Source: Prostheceraeus crozeri (Eukaryota; Platyhelminthes; Polycladida; Euryleptidae). Taken from it: 64,000 nt of DNA. Position 1 is the first letter of the stretch, and each line of letters opens with the position of its first letter. The notes beneath the pieces are model-generated. The model saw only the letters and a program-made list of their open reading frames with translations. It made no database searches and was not told the DNA's origin. Below are positions 11,565 to 24,242 of this stretch, piece after piece. The stretch is taken from positions 464,922 to 528,921 of the forward strand of contig CAJQUW010005236.1 in assembly GCA_907163375.1 (NCBI GenBank), read 5' to 3'. The position numbers were made by a program, and so were the translations under genes.

Positions 11565-13220
11565 GACCTACTCCATCCTTTTACTTTACTGTTGTATATA
11601 CGAGTATATATATATGTAATGTATGTATACACATGTAAGGTAGAGATGCAGTACAGGCAAGAAATCATTTTTGGATTAGCAAGTTTGGTAGTAGGAGAAT
11701 TGTACTGACAGTCTAGAAAACTGAAAAGTAATAGTGAAATAGCGATAGCAGATTTCAAAATGCAACATATCAAAACAAGAGAGGTAAATTTCAACAGGCA
11801 CCAGATGCTTTATTAAAATCGTTCACTTCCATGTATTCAGCCTACAGTCAAATGGAAAATCGTTCATTCCGGCATAGAGAACTAATCAAGAACTCCCTGA
11901 AGAAAAGTCGCAAACAGTAAAGTCTGAAGAACGAAGTGGCCATTCATCAGAACCTCTTCTGAAGGATCTGTCGATCTATCAAAGTTTTCATAAGGCTTCG
12001 TCGAACGAGCGGGATGGTATGTTGCTTCAAAACATTGCAGTAATGGTCGCTGCTCATTGTTTGTTTCCTGATATCGACTTTCAGGACGCCAGCATGAATT
12101 ATCAGTAGGCCTATTTGTCATGTGACCGACCTCCGTTCAGACTTTTCGATAAAAGCGGTTGACTTCTTGCTACACAAGTAATGACAATGCATTTATTCAC
12201 GGTCCCGTGAACATGAAAGTATCAGGAAACATCAGAGTCTAAGACATGGTGCAAAGAAGGAAATTTAAACGGGGGCATTCTGTTGCTTGATCCGCAAATC
12301 AGCATCTAAATTATTCTTACATAAATTAATCAATTATGGAAATGGGATGTTGATACTCATACATGTATAGGCTATGTATGTGTAGACCTTATTCGAGAAT
12401 AGAAAAACTGTTTAACTCAATTTACAGAAGCGAAAACCTACATAATTGTTAACACTTCATTTGGCAATACTAGGCTAAACATAGAGCAACTGATCTCCAA
12501 TCTGGTCATGGACATCGATGAAAGGATTTCTCAGTAGGTCTACCAAGGCAAATGGAGAAGGTTATAGTGCCTACTTGACTTTTAATTGATTGGCCTACTT
12601 ATCAGTCAATTGTAATTGTAAAGCAAATTTGGCATCCCGTGAAAAATGTTGCTGTTACCCGGGAAACCCCTTGAAAACCCCGAAAAAATAAAATTTGAAA
12701 AAATGTCGACACCCTGTAATATCAGTTTTCATAGATAGATTAATGAAAACAATGACCGTCATGTGATTCCCTTTTCATGTTTCAATATAGGAATCTCAGT
12801 CCTGTCAGTAAGATGTGTGGGTATTGCAACAAGTTTTAATTAATTGCTGGGAAAGGTTAGATCATTCTGTAAAGCTCAAGTATACACTGTATAGTCATAT
12901 AGTTTCATGCTTTTCCAATGACAGTTAATAATGCATTGTCACTTCAGGTGAGACCGGCGCAGGCGATGCAGACCTGTCGGAGATGGCATGAAGTGACAGA
13001 AAATGTAGGCTTATTGATTATGTTTACCCTAACTTTTTGGCCACACGTAGCAGAGAACTGGAATATAATTTCTACATTATTCAATTGCGCAGTTCAATGT
13101 ATCGGGCTCTGGTTACATATGCGGTAGGAGCTTCATTATCATCTCAACATATGAATAAGTTCGTGTTCCGATCAACACCACGACCCTAATTTATTGCTGG
13201 TAACATTCAATAATTAATAA
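11565..13220. other. non-coding DNA, no gene seen
   Basis: Only short frames without recognisable domains (11552-11794, 11882-12121, 12918-13127). A GACACCCTGTA string near 12706 resembles a mariner end but has no partner. Confidence 0.4.
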
Positions 13221-13226
13221 CGTGAA

Positions 13227-13369
13227 CAGAGTTGGAAGTGGGTCGTGGGTCATGGGTCAGGTGGGTCACAAAATCGCGTGGGTCACGTGGGTCGTGGGTC
13301 ATGTTTTTCCGAAAAGTTGGTGGGTCAGGTGGGTTGTGGGTCAGACTTTGTTGACCCACTTTCAACCAG
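13227..13369. repeat. GGGTCA-rich fold-back repeat
   Basis: The tract starts CAGAGTTGGAAGTGGGTC, contains about a dozen GTGGGTC/GGGTCA units, and ends TTGACCCACTTTCAACCAG, so its ends form an imperfect inverted repeat. A shorter copy of the same design lies at 15650-15697. It looks like a small fold-back element whose inside expanded as a minisatellite. Confidence 0.6.
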
Positions 13370-13742
13370 TTTGACCCATGATAGATTTAACAATCTCATA
13401 TACAGTAAACTTCATTTATTCGTATTCTTGTCATTCATGAAAAATGATTGAGTCAGTGTCACTGAAAGGGGTGATGGATGCACACAGTCAAAATATGAAA
13501 CACTATTGACTTTCACAAGCCTCATACAGTTTCGAAAAGGGTCGGAATTCACACATTTAAGGCTCGAAGACAGTTGTTGCTGTCTACTGAGAGATGTTGG
13601 TTGGTGGAGAGAAGTTGGTTGAGCAAAATATTGTGTATGCTCGATTCTCTGTTGTCGCTATGTCTGACTATACCCAATGATGTATGACCTTTATTTCAGA
13701 GATACAGCCACTGAAGAAGTCAGGTATTCAGAGGTTGTATTC

Positions 13743-14483
13743 CAGGGATGCGGAGTCGGAGTCCTATCAAATGATAGGACTCCGGACTCCGGCCTATAGC
13801 TAGACCGAAATATAATTCAAACAAATTATTTATTCTCGTGCATATGGCTGTCACTGTCTTGATGTCAACTTTCTCCGTCAAACAAAAGCACAGAGACACT
13901 TCTGAAAGCAAAAGCTTGCAATGGTTGAGGGAATGAACCGCGATAGTGAAAAAAGGATTGTCTTTTCACTCGGTGATTTAGTAGAGAAGACAAGCCTTCC
14001 TCCTAGCATCGATCACACCTACGCGCCAAAGGTCACATCAGAGATAAAAATGAAATATTAGTTTGTTTGAGAACATTACCTCTTACCCTCACGTTAATCG
14101 TGTATGTGATGGCTCCTCTAAAGCGCATATTAAAATCGAAAGTGTGCTCATATTTTTTGGAGAAGGATGGGGATTTTCCTGCCTGGTAGAGACTGGAGAA
14201 AAACCGTGTGAAGCACACATCAAGAAGATGGGAGGAGCCGAGTCGCATGCATCCAACTGAAAGCGACATTTGATGAACTTTCATCGAAAATGATTGATAA
14301 TTGATACAGCAATGATCACTAAAAATAGGTTCAGGTAAGCCTATAATGATCTATGATGTAGGTTACCAGTTTGTTTTTTCAAAAAAACTAGGCTTTATAT
14401 ACTTACCACCCGGAGTCGGAGTCGGAGTCCTATCAACCCCCGGAGTCGGAGTCCTATCAAAATGATAGGACTCCGCATCCCTG
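13743..14483. mobile_element. hAT-type MITE with CAGGGATGCGGAGTC ends
   Basis: The 741-bp element starts CAGGGATGCGGAGTCGGAGT and ends with the inverse ACTCCGCATCCCTG. Near each end are repeated GGAGTCCTATCA and TGATAGGACTCC blocks. Flanks TTGTATTC (13735-13742) and TTTTATTC (14484-14491) match at 7 of 8 positions, consistent with an aged 8-bp hAT target duplication. No transposase frame is present. Confidence 0.75.
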
Positions 14484-14491
14484 TTTTATTC

Positions 14492-15649
14492 ATCTTGAAA
14501 ATTTTCTTGCAATGCCAGCTGACCTTCGTTTGTTTCGTTTGATTTTGTTGGTCTTTCGTAGAAAATATCATCTGGTAGAGATTAGTATGGTAAATCTGGT
14601 AAAGATTGATCAGAGCCTAAATATTTTCGAAATATGTAATTATTCAAAATATCTTGATAATATACATGCTTCATATCTAAAGTATTTAGCCGTTCAATCA
14701 ACTTTCGCATCATACATGTTCCATGCATCTCATTGCTCATTCGATACATGATAATCTGAAGTACGATAATTCATACGACGGCCATTGATATAGACTTATC
14801 CCTTTCACACAGACTTATTATGTCAGAGCTCCGTGAGATATTTTTTGACACTTCACATCAATGAAAAGTTTCGTTTTGATACTTGATTTGGTATCAATAA
14901 AAATAGGAATATTTACATGATGTCGCTACTGATTGTTATCACAACGTACTCATTTAGCGCCACTCAAATATATCAGTTCATCTATATGTACTTGGTAAGC
15001 CAATTCATGATTTATAATCTTGTCCTCGTGCAATTTCCTATTCACGCGTTACGCATGCTTAGTCCATTTGTTTTTCAATGAATGTCATTCTTACATCAAA
15101 CATACAACTTTCTACTTAAATCTACCATTAGCAGAAGTTGATGAAATTTTAATCGGTTGCCATCAGAAGCAACAAAATAATAGTTTGACGATTTTTCTGA
15201 GGTAATTTCCACACATGTAGTATCTAACATAATAAATGCATGAATAAATTATTTAAGCCTACTGCAATCTTATTTTTTAACTTCATTTGATTAAGAAATG
15301 CAAAATTTGAAATTTAGTCTGTAGGGCCCTAAGCTTAAATAATTTTTTTATAAGTTATATAGGTGGCACTAAAAGGATAGTCAAGAATTATAACAAGAAA
15401 CAATATCGTTTAATTTTTTTAGAACCTTGGGCGTCTGTGGTACATGAACTTTGATTATGAGATAATTGTGATGAGGTTACATGTCTATTTATCATGTGAC
15501 AAGTGATCTGATACATTTGAATCTTCATAACAAATCTAAACAACAATTTTGATACTGCGAGGTCTCTACCTAGACCTAGAACCTTGAATAAAAATGAAAC
15601 TAAAGATGATACTAGAAATGAAATTGCACTCACATCAGTCACCCTTGTA
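14492..15649. other. non-coding DNA, no gene seen
   Basis: AT-rich sequence with short open frames only. No repeat boundaries recognised. Confidence 0.4.
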
Positions 15650-15697
15650 GCATGTGGGTCAGGTGGGTCAAGTTTCGTTGACCCACTTCCAACTCTG
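15650..15697. repeat. short copy of the GGGTCA fold-back repeat
   Basis: GTGGGTCAGGTGGGTCA is followed by a short spacer and TTGACCCACTTCCAACTCTG, matching the right half of the 13227-13369 repeat. Its CAGAGTTGGAAGTGGGTC complement matches the left end of that repeat. Confidence 0.55.
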
Positions 15698-15709
15698 AAC
15701 GTGAAACAA

Positions 15710-16683
15710 GTAAATTCGATGCCTGATGTCTTCAGCTCATACATTATAAAACACCTTCGGTTTATCATTGATTTGCAGCTCCGGTATTAAGATGATAAAA
15801 CACAATTATCCGGTAGCCCATGGCGGAGGCACATGAATATTCCTAGGAGTGTGGTACATAAGGGTGAGGTGAAGGCCAATCTAAATGAACAAGCGCAAGT
15901 TTTTGTGTAGTCCTCTAATTCCGTACCAGAAATATTGTTTAAGTCACAAGAGAGGTCTTTGATAAATATCTCTCTACTGTCTGTTCTAATTAAAGATTGT
16001 AAAATCCTACTTGGAAGAGTAACCAATGAGTAAACATCAAAGTAGTACTAAATTTGTCAAAGAGATGTATTTTCCAAGCCGTTCACAGACAGTGACATGT
16101 CGGTGTTATCCCTTATCCCGCTCTATGGCTACTCCATCCGAAGACCATGATCGTCTTTGTGGTGATATCCATGGAAAATATTGAGAAATGAGGCAGACAT
16201 GCCGTGAGGAGGGTCATGCTGTTGATTTAATTGCAGGTTGGGTAGTCACTTCATTATTCTATGTAATTTTCCGGGACGCATGCAGGCTTTTTAAAGGAGT
16301 GACCGGTGGACCTACGGAAAATATAGGTTTAGATGCCGACGCCAGGCGGTAGGGGTTTGTCCCACATTGAAAAATTCTCAAGAGGAAATGCTATTGGCCA
16401 TCCTGGAATTTCATTCAATTGCGTCGCTATCCATATAGGTCTTGCTAAGTTGTGAGAGATTTGTCTACATATTCGAAAATTTTGAAAGTGATGAATCGAT
16501 TCTCTCTAGCAGGAAGTGAAAGTGGTTGTCATCCATGCACAATATTTGATGATTTGACAAAGGCGGCAGCGCTTCTCACAAATGAAGAGGACTACTCACT
16601 TCAGAACTGACAGACGTTCGTAGTACAGATATGACAGTCATTTATCAAAATAGATGTTAGAGAAAATCGCAGGACATGGACGC
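15710..16683. other. non-coding DNA, no gene seen
   Basis: No frame of interest. It ends at the hAT target site CTCTTCAC. Confidence 0.4.
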
Positions 16684-16979
16684 CTCTTCACTAGTGTTTG
16701 AAGTGTGGTAAATTACCGGTAAAATACCAGTGGTAAGTTACCGGTAAATTACCGGTAAGATTGAAATAAATTACCGGTAAATTACCGATACACAATTGAT
16801 CATTTTTCGGGGTTTCCTCATTATATTTTGCTATGACAAAATTTCCAATACACTCAAAATTCTCAGGTAGCCTAAAGAATTTAGAGTTTCTTAAAATTAC
16901 TAAATCATAGCTCATGCATCTAACCTATAAATGTATTCAACCAGGTGTATGTGAATGATTCGATGTTAATGGTTATACC

Positions 16980-17500
16980 CACAGAATTAGATCGGTCGTC
17001 TCTTCTTCTGCTTGACTAGAAAGGAAACATAGGAACATGTAACTTTAATAAGATAACACAATCTGCTGACCTATCACCATACCAATCGAACAATAAGCAG
17101 CCAGTTCGATATTAAATACGCAAATTGTGCGAAGCTTCAGTGACTGTTATCAACCGGATCACACAACAAAGAGATACAGTCGATGTCAAGCTCTGCAGAG
17201 AAGATTGTGAACTTTTTTTCGTGCGCCTGCTAACTTTTTTAATAATGATCGGAGGGCCCAACATCATCGAGAAGACTTTTGCGCAATGATCTGAATTCTT
17301 CGAAGCTGAAGGAATCGTGACGATCGGAGGATTTTGAAGGAATTCACAGCAATCCGCAAGCGACGCACGACTATTTTTCCTATCTCTGCAAAGTATTAAA
17401 AATTTCTTTTTGCCCACTTAGTACGTTCCTGCATGTGCCATCTGTTTGAATCAGTTTTCACTTCTAGCAAAGTGATGCGCTTAAACAATCTAATTATGTG
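16980..17500. mobile_element. hAT-type MITE, CACAGAATTAG family, copy 2
   Basis: This is a direct-orientation copy of 5750-6273, similar along almost its full length, beginning CACAGAATTAG and ending TAATTATGTG. Flanks GTTATACC and ATTATGCT share only five of eight positions, so the target duplication is decayed or the element was carried in with its host. It sits inside the hAT element 16692-19708. Confidence 0.75.
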
Positions 17501-17896
17501 ATTATGCTATTCACTTGCCATCACCAACCCCTAGTAGTACTAAAGAATGCCTGAATTTATCAAATTCCACGCCAGTTGCTATCTCTTCAACACGCATTTA
17601 AAGTATTCTAATTCTGCTCTCTCATTGGTTGAGACGATCGCTACTGCTCTCTTATCAATGCCTTTATGCTTCTTTATGGTGATTGTAGCCTGCGCGCGTA
17701 TTGTCCAATTTTACCAGGTGGCTACAATAGGGACGATATCTGCATATTCTTTCCATTGATGATCTCTCTCTCTCATATTATAGTAATATTCATTACTAAT
17801 TATAGTTATCAAAATACATTTCTTGAAACAATATTGTCTCCATGTTTCTAAATTTACTACGCATAGATTTCACACTCCTTCTAGCATTGACAACTA

Positions 17897-19319
17897 CAGG
17901 GTGTTCAGTAAAAAACCAGGAAATTTCAAATGTATGATTTGTGTATTACAAAAACAATAATGAAGACTCGGAAATATCAATAATGTTCAAAATGAGAACC
18001 ACTGACTTCAACACAGCGCTTCAAACGTTGTATCCATGCAGAAGTGGCTGAGTGAATGTTTCTGTAGGGTATTCCACGCTTCTGTCAAAACATCTTTAAG
18101 CATTTCAATGTCAGTTATCTGTCCACGCTGTCGCTGAAGATAAGACAATAAAATACTCCACATACAGAAGTCCATGACGTTTAAATCTGGGCTTTTTGAA
18201 GGCCAATCACTTGGTTCAATAAAATCAGGTGTGTTTTCTCTAAGCCAATTAATTGTTGCGACTGCTGTGTGGAGCTTTGCGACATCTTGTTGTCACGTCC
18301 ATGTTTCATTTTGCATTATGCGATTGATATCTTCGAAAACCCGAGGGCACATTTCTTCTCGATGAACGTCCTGATTTACTGTCTTCTTCTTTTTTGAATT
18401 TGGGATGTGGTCTTGGTCAGCTGCATAACCGTCAATAAAGTAAAGATTTGACTTCCCAAACCAGGAAACCGCAGCATAACAAACTATCGACTTTTGCTGA
18501 GTGTCGATTTCTGCCAAAATATCGTTATCATCGATGTCAGTCGTTACGTTCACTGCTCTGTAGATACGCTCATTCTGCGAATTTAGTGGGGCGTTGAGCA
18601 TGAAACTTGCTTCGTCAAAGAACCAAACCGACTTCCACGAATCTCCTGGTTGAAACTTATCCATCATAAACATTGATTTTCCAAGTCTTCTTTCTTTATG
18701 AGCATCTTTTAGGTTGTTACACTTGATTCTTCGATAGCATTTTAGCGATGACTTTTTGATAATGTCATTCACAGTCCCTAATGACATATTCAGTTGGTGT
18801 GATATTTCCCTTTGACAACGATGCCTCTTCGTGGTGAACCAACTGGCGTAACAGCCAAATCCAAAACGGCAGTCCGTGCATTGTTGTCAAATTATGTGGC
18901 GGTACCTTTTCACGCTTACGATGAGCTGCATTGCCCTCTTCTTTTATTCGCTTAGCCAAAAGGTGAACTGATTTTTTGTAATTGTGCTGAAGAAGTTCGG
19001 CTGAATTACGCCGCATTTACCAAGGCCCCAAGTAGGATGCTCAGTTTTAAATAACATGATCACTTGGCGCTGGAAATCAGTTAACTGAGGCATTTGCACA
19101 ATATAATGAAATTGATGGTACTGGAATGTTCTTCCTATTTCGTGCTACGAAACAATGCAAATCAACCAATCATATAACAGCTATAACAACCAATTACAAT
19201 TCTTGGGATTTCCAGTCACAATTATTAGAAATCGCAATTACAATTCTTGGAATTCCCAGATATTACAACCTATGAAAGCATAAATCTGGAATTTTCATGC
19301 TTTTATACTGAACACCCTG
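17897..19319 (-). mobile_element. maT-type mariner element
   Basis: Both ends read CAGGGTGTTCAGTA inward and are flanked by TA (17895-17896 and 19320-19321), the Tc1/mariner target duplication. The 1,423-bp length and a minus-strand transposase remnant fill the element. It is nested in the hAT element. Confidence 0.9.
17977..19093 (-). pseudogene. mariner (DD37D) transposase, frameshifted
   Basis: Reading starts at ATG 19093 (MPQLTDFQRQVIMLFKTEHP, a helix-turn-helix N-terminus) and ends at TGA 17977-17979. It passes through at least three frames (18765-19016, 18293-18787 and the stretch below 18300). The catalytic parts are WFFDEASFML (first Asp), QDVAKLHTA (second Asp) and SPDLNVMDF (third Asp). 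There are 37 residues between the second and third Asp, the spacing of maT mariners. The length of about 370 codons is normal for the family. Frameshifts make it inactive. Confidence 0.85.
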
Positions 19320-19716
19320 TAGTTTGGATTGTATTTATAGAAAGCTAAGGATCTGCAGTGCATAATTCACAAAATATTATAGAGCGTGTGGTCTTTCCCT
19401 AGAACAATGTTTATTTGCCGTCAAACTTTTGATTATTATGGTCTATTTGGGTGAAATACCAACAAACTTCTTAAAAATGTCAATTTTTCATTTCTCAGTT
19501 GCAATATCTATGACAAAGAATCAGACATCGAGCAAAATTCAAGCCTTCATCAGAATCAGATTAAGCCAAGTGTGTATTTAGTTAAAATCAAAGCATATTG
19601 GTGCGCTCGATTTGAAGTTATACGGACTTGAATATAAATTACCGATAAATTACCAGTAAATTAACGTAAGGTAACTTAAAATAAATTACCGGTAATTTTT
19701 GAACACTACTCTTCAC

Positions 19717-22030
19717 ATCTGCACAAGCGATGTGCAAAGGATGCTGAAGGACATTCGTGGTGCCGTTTTTATTTATAAACTAACGCCGTGTAGAAAGGAT
19801 ATGCGCTGGCTGACCTCCGCATATGAAAAAATGCTAGGTGCATCTTATTCAGGTGGAAGCCCGATTATAGGCGATAAGCGCCTTCATCATCCCCGAGCTA
19901 ACGTTAGCAAGGGAGATGAGCGTTTTGAATCTTTCAATTGAGATTCTTAGAAGCTGCCAAAATCTAGGCGGTGCCGAATGCGACCTGGCAATACGTATCC
20001 GTGTAGCTTACTATAGAAATACGTATTGAGTTTAGTCGCGTAGCCAGGATTTCATTTCCGGGGGGGGGGGCAATAAATGTGGCTTAATTGAAGCCTAAAT
20101 CAGAAGAAGCCCTAATATTCATTCACATCTGATTTTGTCTTTTATTGATCATTCGTGATACAAGAGCTGCAAAGCGACGCTATATGAATATACATATAAA
20201 GGTCTATGTATAATGGTGAATCGACAGGGGTGAGAGCATCAAACTTCGGACTACCAATTGGTAAACTGGTACAGCTTAGAAACTACCAAGCAGTGACGAA
20301 CTTGTCACCTCTAATACTAAATGTTTTTATTTTCACTATTTATCAATGCTTTCTTTTAATGTAGATTGTGATTATGTAAAAATTCCTTGTTTCAAATTCT
20401 GAATTTGAACTGTTGTAAGCCAAATTATACTCTCATGCATTTTTCCGTAATGCATCAAAGAAATTGTGAAATGTAATTCAATCACACTACAATTTCAACA
20501 TACTTTTTGCATGTAACTGAACTACATGGTAGCCGCAAACTGAGCCCTTGTATTTAAAACATCTCTTTTTTATAATTTAAATTACACTAAATCTAACAGC
20601 AATAGCAATATGTCTAATATAAATTCCAAATTCTAATTAATTGCAGCTTTGACAGTTTTCAGAATGGCGGCATTTCTGACATCTTATGCATTTCTTCTGT
20701 CGTCACCTTCCGATCGTCGAGAATTCTCGCTCGCAGTCAACCGCTAAATTGTTCCATGAGGGCATGCTGAGCATGCTAGCCCAGCAGAGGTCCTGCAAAT
20801 CAATTAGTAACACCGTACCTACTCCACTGCCAAGACTCTGGCTAACTCTATCTGAAACAGTCGTCTATGTTTCATGATATGGATAATGGGTGGATGATCG
20901 GGTAAATGATTGTTACAGGCTTATAGAGAATTCACTGATTTCTGACATAATTATCCAGCTGATTAAGAAAATCCACCAGCACCTTCTGTTCGAACACAGC
21001 ACAACTAAAATTATTGATTAGCACAGGATAGTAAAAATCAAATGTGATAGAATTATTACACCTTTGCATTCCTTGACATAATCAAAAATTTCTCTCAACC
21101 ACGCGATCATCTTTTAACAAATAGTGTGTAAGACTAGATCAATATCTATGCATCTATTTCAGGGTCAAGCAATACATTTCTTTAACTATACATTCACACA
21201 AAGTTGAAGTCACATAAAATCAATTTATTTGAATGATTATCGCCATGTTAAAACTGTAACTTAAAGAAAATGTATCAATATATTCATTGACACATCAATT
21301 TATCTATACCAACTGAGGGTTAAGCACCGAGGGTAAAAGGAAATTGAACGAATATTTCTTAGTATCTGATATTATCAACCACCTGTAAGACTTTCATTTT
21401 TTGATGCCGATTGCCAAGGCGTCAACTTATACAAAATTTATATCCATGGAGGGCCTACATGGACATAGATTATAGGCTACATGTTTATACATGTAATACA
21501 TGTGATGCATGTTTTGCATGAAATATGCTTTATAGTTTTGCTTAAAATCAATGCATGAAACACATTTACACAAAAAGTACAAAATACACAAGATGCACAA
21601 AATTAAATATGACGATTAAAAATCCAGTCGTTTTGAAAAATTTCAAAATGGTTTCAATCGCAAGTTGTCATTGTCTAGAACATTCTTCTGGTTATTTGAA
21701 TCTGAGCAGATTTTAGGTTGCATAGGAATTACGAGGGATTTTTGCATATGAAACAAGACTTTCAAAGGCTGTTTTATGAAAAAGCATAAAAATTTTGATT
21801 CCTGCACAGATTTCCACTTAGCTTTAAAGTCAATTGTTACTGAAATATCAAGCTAGGTAGAATTATCTTGGGGATCAAGGAATTAATTTTCCCTGGAAAA
21901 TAAAGCAGTTGAAAAGATTGAACGGAAAAAGCTTTAATCTTCTACAGAAGTTTCGTGATAATCTATTCCTCCCATGCCTGTCCATTTCAGTTTATGGACG
22001 AGGGCGAGCGCAGTGCATAATAATAATAAT
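19717..22030. other. non-coding DNA, no gene seen
   Basis: It contains a GCGTAGCCAGGATTTC string followed by a G run near 20040-20068, a motif often seen at the edge of dispersed repeats. Short frames (19699-19941, 20686-20877) show no domain. Confidence 0.4.
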
Positions 22031-22036
22031 GAAGGC

Positions 22037-22110
22037 AAGCGAGTGGCACAGTGGTTTAAGTGTCTGCTTGTGGTCTGGATGGTCAAGGTTCGACTCCTTG
22101 CGCAGTCAAC
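22037..22110 (+). repeat. tRNA-like head with A and B boxes (SINE-type)
   Basis: An A-box match TGGCACAGTGG (22044-22054) and a perfect B box GGTTCGACTCC (22087-22097) are spaced as in tRNA genes. Anticodon-loop and acceptor-stem pairing are not convincing, so this is not a functional tRNA gene. It runs directly into a LINE-like reading frame, giving a tRNA-headed retroelement. Confidence 0.6.
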
Positions 22111-23372
22111 CTCATTAATGGTACTTTCGACCGGGTGCCAAAACTATCTATTGTTAAGAATAAGCTGATATCCATCATTGAAATACAAGAGATTGCAAAT
22201 CGAATACAGAGAGCACCGGCCATTGAATTACATCAAGACCAATTGACCATGAATGATATGAACAACATGTAAAGTCCAATATCACAAGACCTTGTAGTAC
22301 AAGAATCATTGAATAGCTTGCCAAGTCAACCACTTACAGAAGAGCAACAAGCATTGAAGGAGAAATACATGTACATAGAGAAGTATGCAAATCATGCCGA
22401 TAGATCGACCATTCGAAAAATAGCCATTGACACAACAGCACTACAGTTGATTGAAACATTCAACTCCACGGTAGCACATATCCCAACTGCAAATATTACA
22501 GAACTTAACGCATTGGTGTGCGCAGCAGCGAAATTAATTGAAGAGCATTTCACGTCCAAGAAAAGCAGCATTGCTGGTACGCCGCCGTGGAAACAACGAC
22601 CTAATCCAAAGATGTTAAACAGACGATTCAAGTATCAAGAAACAAACGAAAAACAGACTGAAAATAAAGAAGAATATGCACATTACTGGCAAGAAATGTG
22701 GCAAACAGAAACACAGCACAATGTAAAGGCCGAATGGCTACATACTATCGAACAAAAATCCGAAGCAATATAAAGTCAAGCAAATATCATGATTTCCGAG
22801 AAATATTTGAAGTACAAGCTCGCAAGCATGGCCAACTTGAATGTGCCAGGCTCAGGCAGTGTGCAGATATTCTGGGTAAAGAAGTTGACTAGCTTGCATT
22901 CAAGAATTAAGTACTACACTTAAATCAAATCTTTAACCAACCAGATATGCTACCACTATGTTTAGTCAAGGGACGAACGTTGCTCCTTCAAAAAGATGGC
23001 TGAAAAGACAAGCTACCAACACCAGATAATTTCAGGCCTATTAAATGTCTCCCTATAATATGGAAATCATTCACGGGGATAGTGGCAAATAAAATATGTA
23101 ATCATCTGACAGCCAACAAGATCATGAATCAAGAACAAAAAGAAAGCACGTCTTAGATGCAGAGGTACCAAAGAACAGCTTGACATCGATCGAACAATAA
23201 TAGCTGACAGCAAGAAACACAACATCAACTTATCAATTGCGTGGATTGATTACCGCAAAGCATTCGACTGCATGCCGCTCTCGTGGATATTGAAATGCAT
23301 GAAAATGCATGAAGTAAATGGAACCATTCAAGAACTTGTCAAGAGATCAATGACACACTGGAGAAAACTTTG
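22060..23372 (+). pseudogene. LINE reverse transcriptase remnant
   Basis: The frame 22060-22773 is open apart from one TAA at 22270-22272 and contains a TPPWKQR motif typical of the region before the reverse transcriptase in several LINE clades. After about 22780 the reverse transcriptase is split between frames by several indels: KGRTLLLQKDG, NFRPIKCLPIIWKSFTGI, QEQKES, AWIDYRKAFDCMPLSWIL. The match stops near 23372. The AWIDYRKAFD form suggests an R2/NeSL-like or related clade. It is not functional. Confidence 0.7.
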
Positions 23373-23760
23373 ATTTGCAGGAAGGAGGTATTCAAATACC
23401 AAATAATTTTTGGAGTGTAGATGCACACTTTGTGACTTTATAAAGTTAAAATTCAGAACGGTAGTTTGTCTTTAAGATGATCATTTTTGCCATGTACTTT
23501 GCACAGTGAAATTCAAAATATCTGCATACATGGTCCATGACAAAGAAACAAATCTCGAACAGAATTCATTTATTTGTAGATACTATGTAAATTTACAATT
23601 GTATCTCGTTCAAGAGGTTAGTTTAGGCAGTATGATGACATTCTTAACAAAATAGAAATAGTGCACATGCAAATATATATAATGATTCTCTTTCACAGTT
23701 GATGAAATCAGCACACTTGCAAAAGTATGAAATAGCACCGTATTCAGACATTTTCTTCCA

Positions 23761-23893
23761 TCAGCTTGCATCAGCAGGTCGCTTCCATTCCTTCTTTGTT
23801 ATCACGTATGCACAAACAGCAACGAAGAGAATAATAAGAACACCGATGGTGTTTGCAACTATTATAGGTGGTGGGGAAAACCCATCGTGTTTC
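23761..23893 (-). CDS. cytochrome b561, last coding exon (exon 4)
   Basis: The acceptor TTTTTACAG precedes 23893. The exon begins one base into a codon, which joins in phase with exon 3. It encodes the last membrane helix (VANTIGVLIILFVAVCAYVI) followed by TKKEWKRP and a stop at 23761-23763. The basic EWKRP tail after the sixth helix is typical of the b561 family. The family consists of transmembrane electron carriers that use ascorbate and two b hemes. Confidence 0.85.
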
Positions 23894-24186
23894 CTGTAAA
23901 AATAAAATTCATTTGTCACAAAATGAAACCTTGGTTTTAATTGCTAGCATTTAAAGATACAGAAATTTCGGTCTTTATTAAGTTCACGAGCACGTTCATT
24001 AAATCAATTTTCTAAACAAAGTTTAGTTTTAATTTAGAGATTTATCCTAGTTTTAGGGTCCTGCAAGCGATGATGTAACGAAGCGACGTATGTAAGAGTA
24101 ATTGACATTGTGGCGAGTGGTCAAACCAAGAGATGAAAGTCTTCTCGTGCGTCTCAATCTGTTCCGCGAAAATGGGAAGTTTGAGT

Positions 24187-24242
24187 CACAGAATTAGATT
24201 CATCTGCACGCGAAGCAGATAAACAAAATATTTAATTCTGTG
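24187..24242. mobile_element. 56-bp minimal MITE of the CACAGAATTAG family
   Basis: It begins CACAGAATTAGATTC and ends TTTAATTCTGTG, so little more than the two inverted ends remain. Flanks GTTTGAGT (24179-24186) and GTTCGAGT (24243-24250) match at 7 of 8 positions, a hAT-type target duplication. An internal CTGC...GCAG stem is also present. It lies in a cytochrome b561 intron. Confidence 0.7.

Larger units (their letters stand above)
16692..19708. mobile_element. non-autonomous hAT element (3.0 kb) carrying two nested elements
   Basis: A perfect 8-bp target duplication CTCTTCAC lies at 16684-16691 and 19709-19716. The ends are TAGTGTTTGAA and its near-inverse TTCAAAAATTACC side (terminal TAGTGTT on both strands), a common hAT start. 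Just inside both ends are clusters of the palindrome TTACCGGTAA (about five on the left and two to three on the right), as expected for transposase-binding subterminal repeats. No hAT transposase is visible; the interior is occupied by a MITE (16980-17500) and a mariner (17897-19319). Confidence 0.85.

Noticed and set aside
22037-22110. Functional tRNA gene
   Set aside because: A and B boxes are good but acceptor and anticodon stems do not pair convincingly, and it continues into a retroelement.
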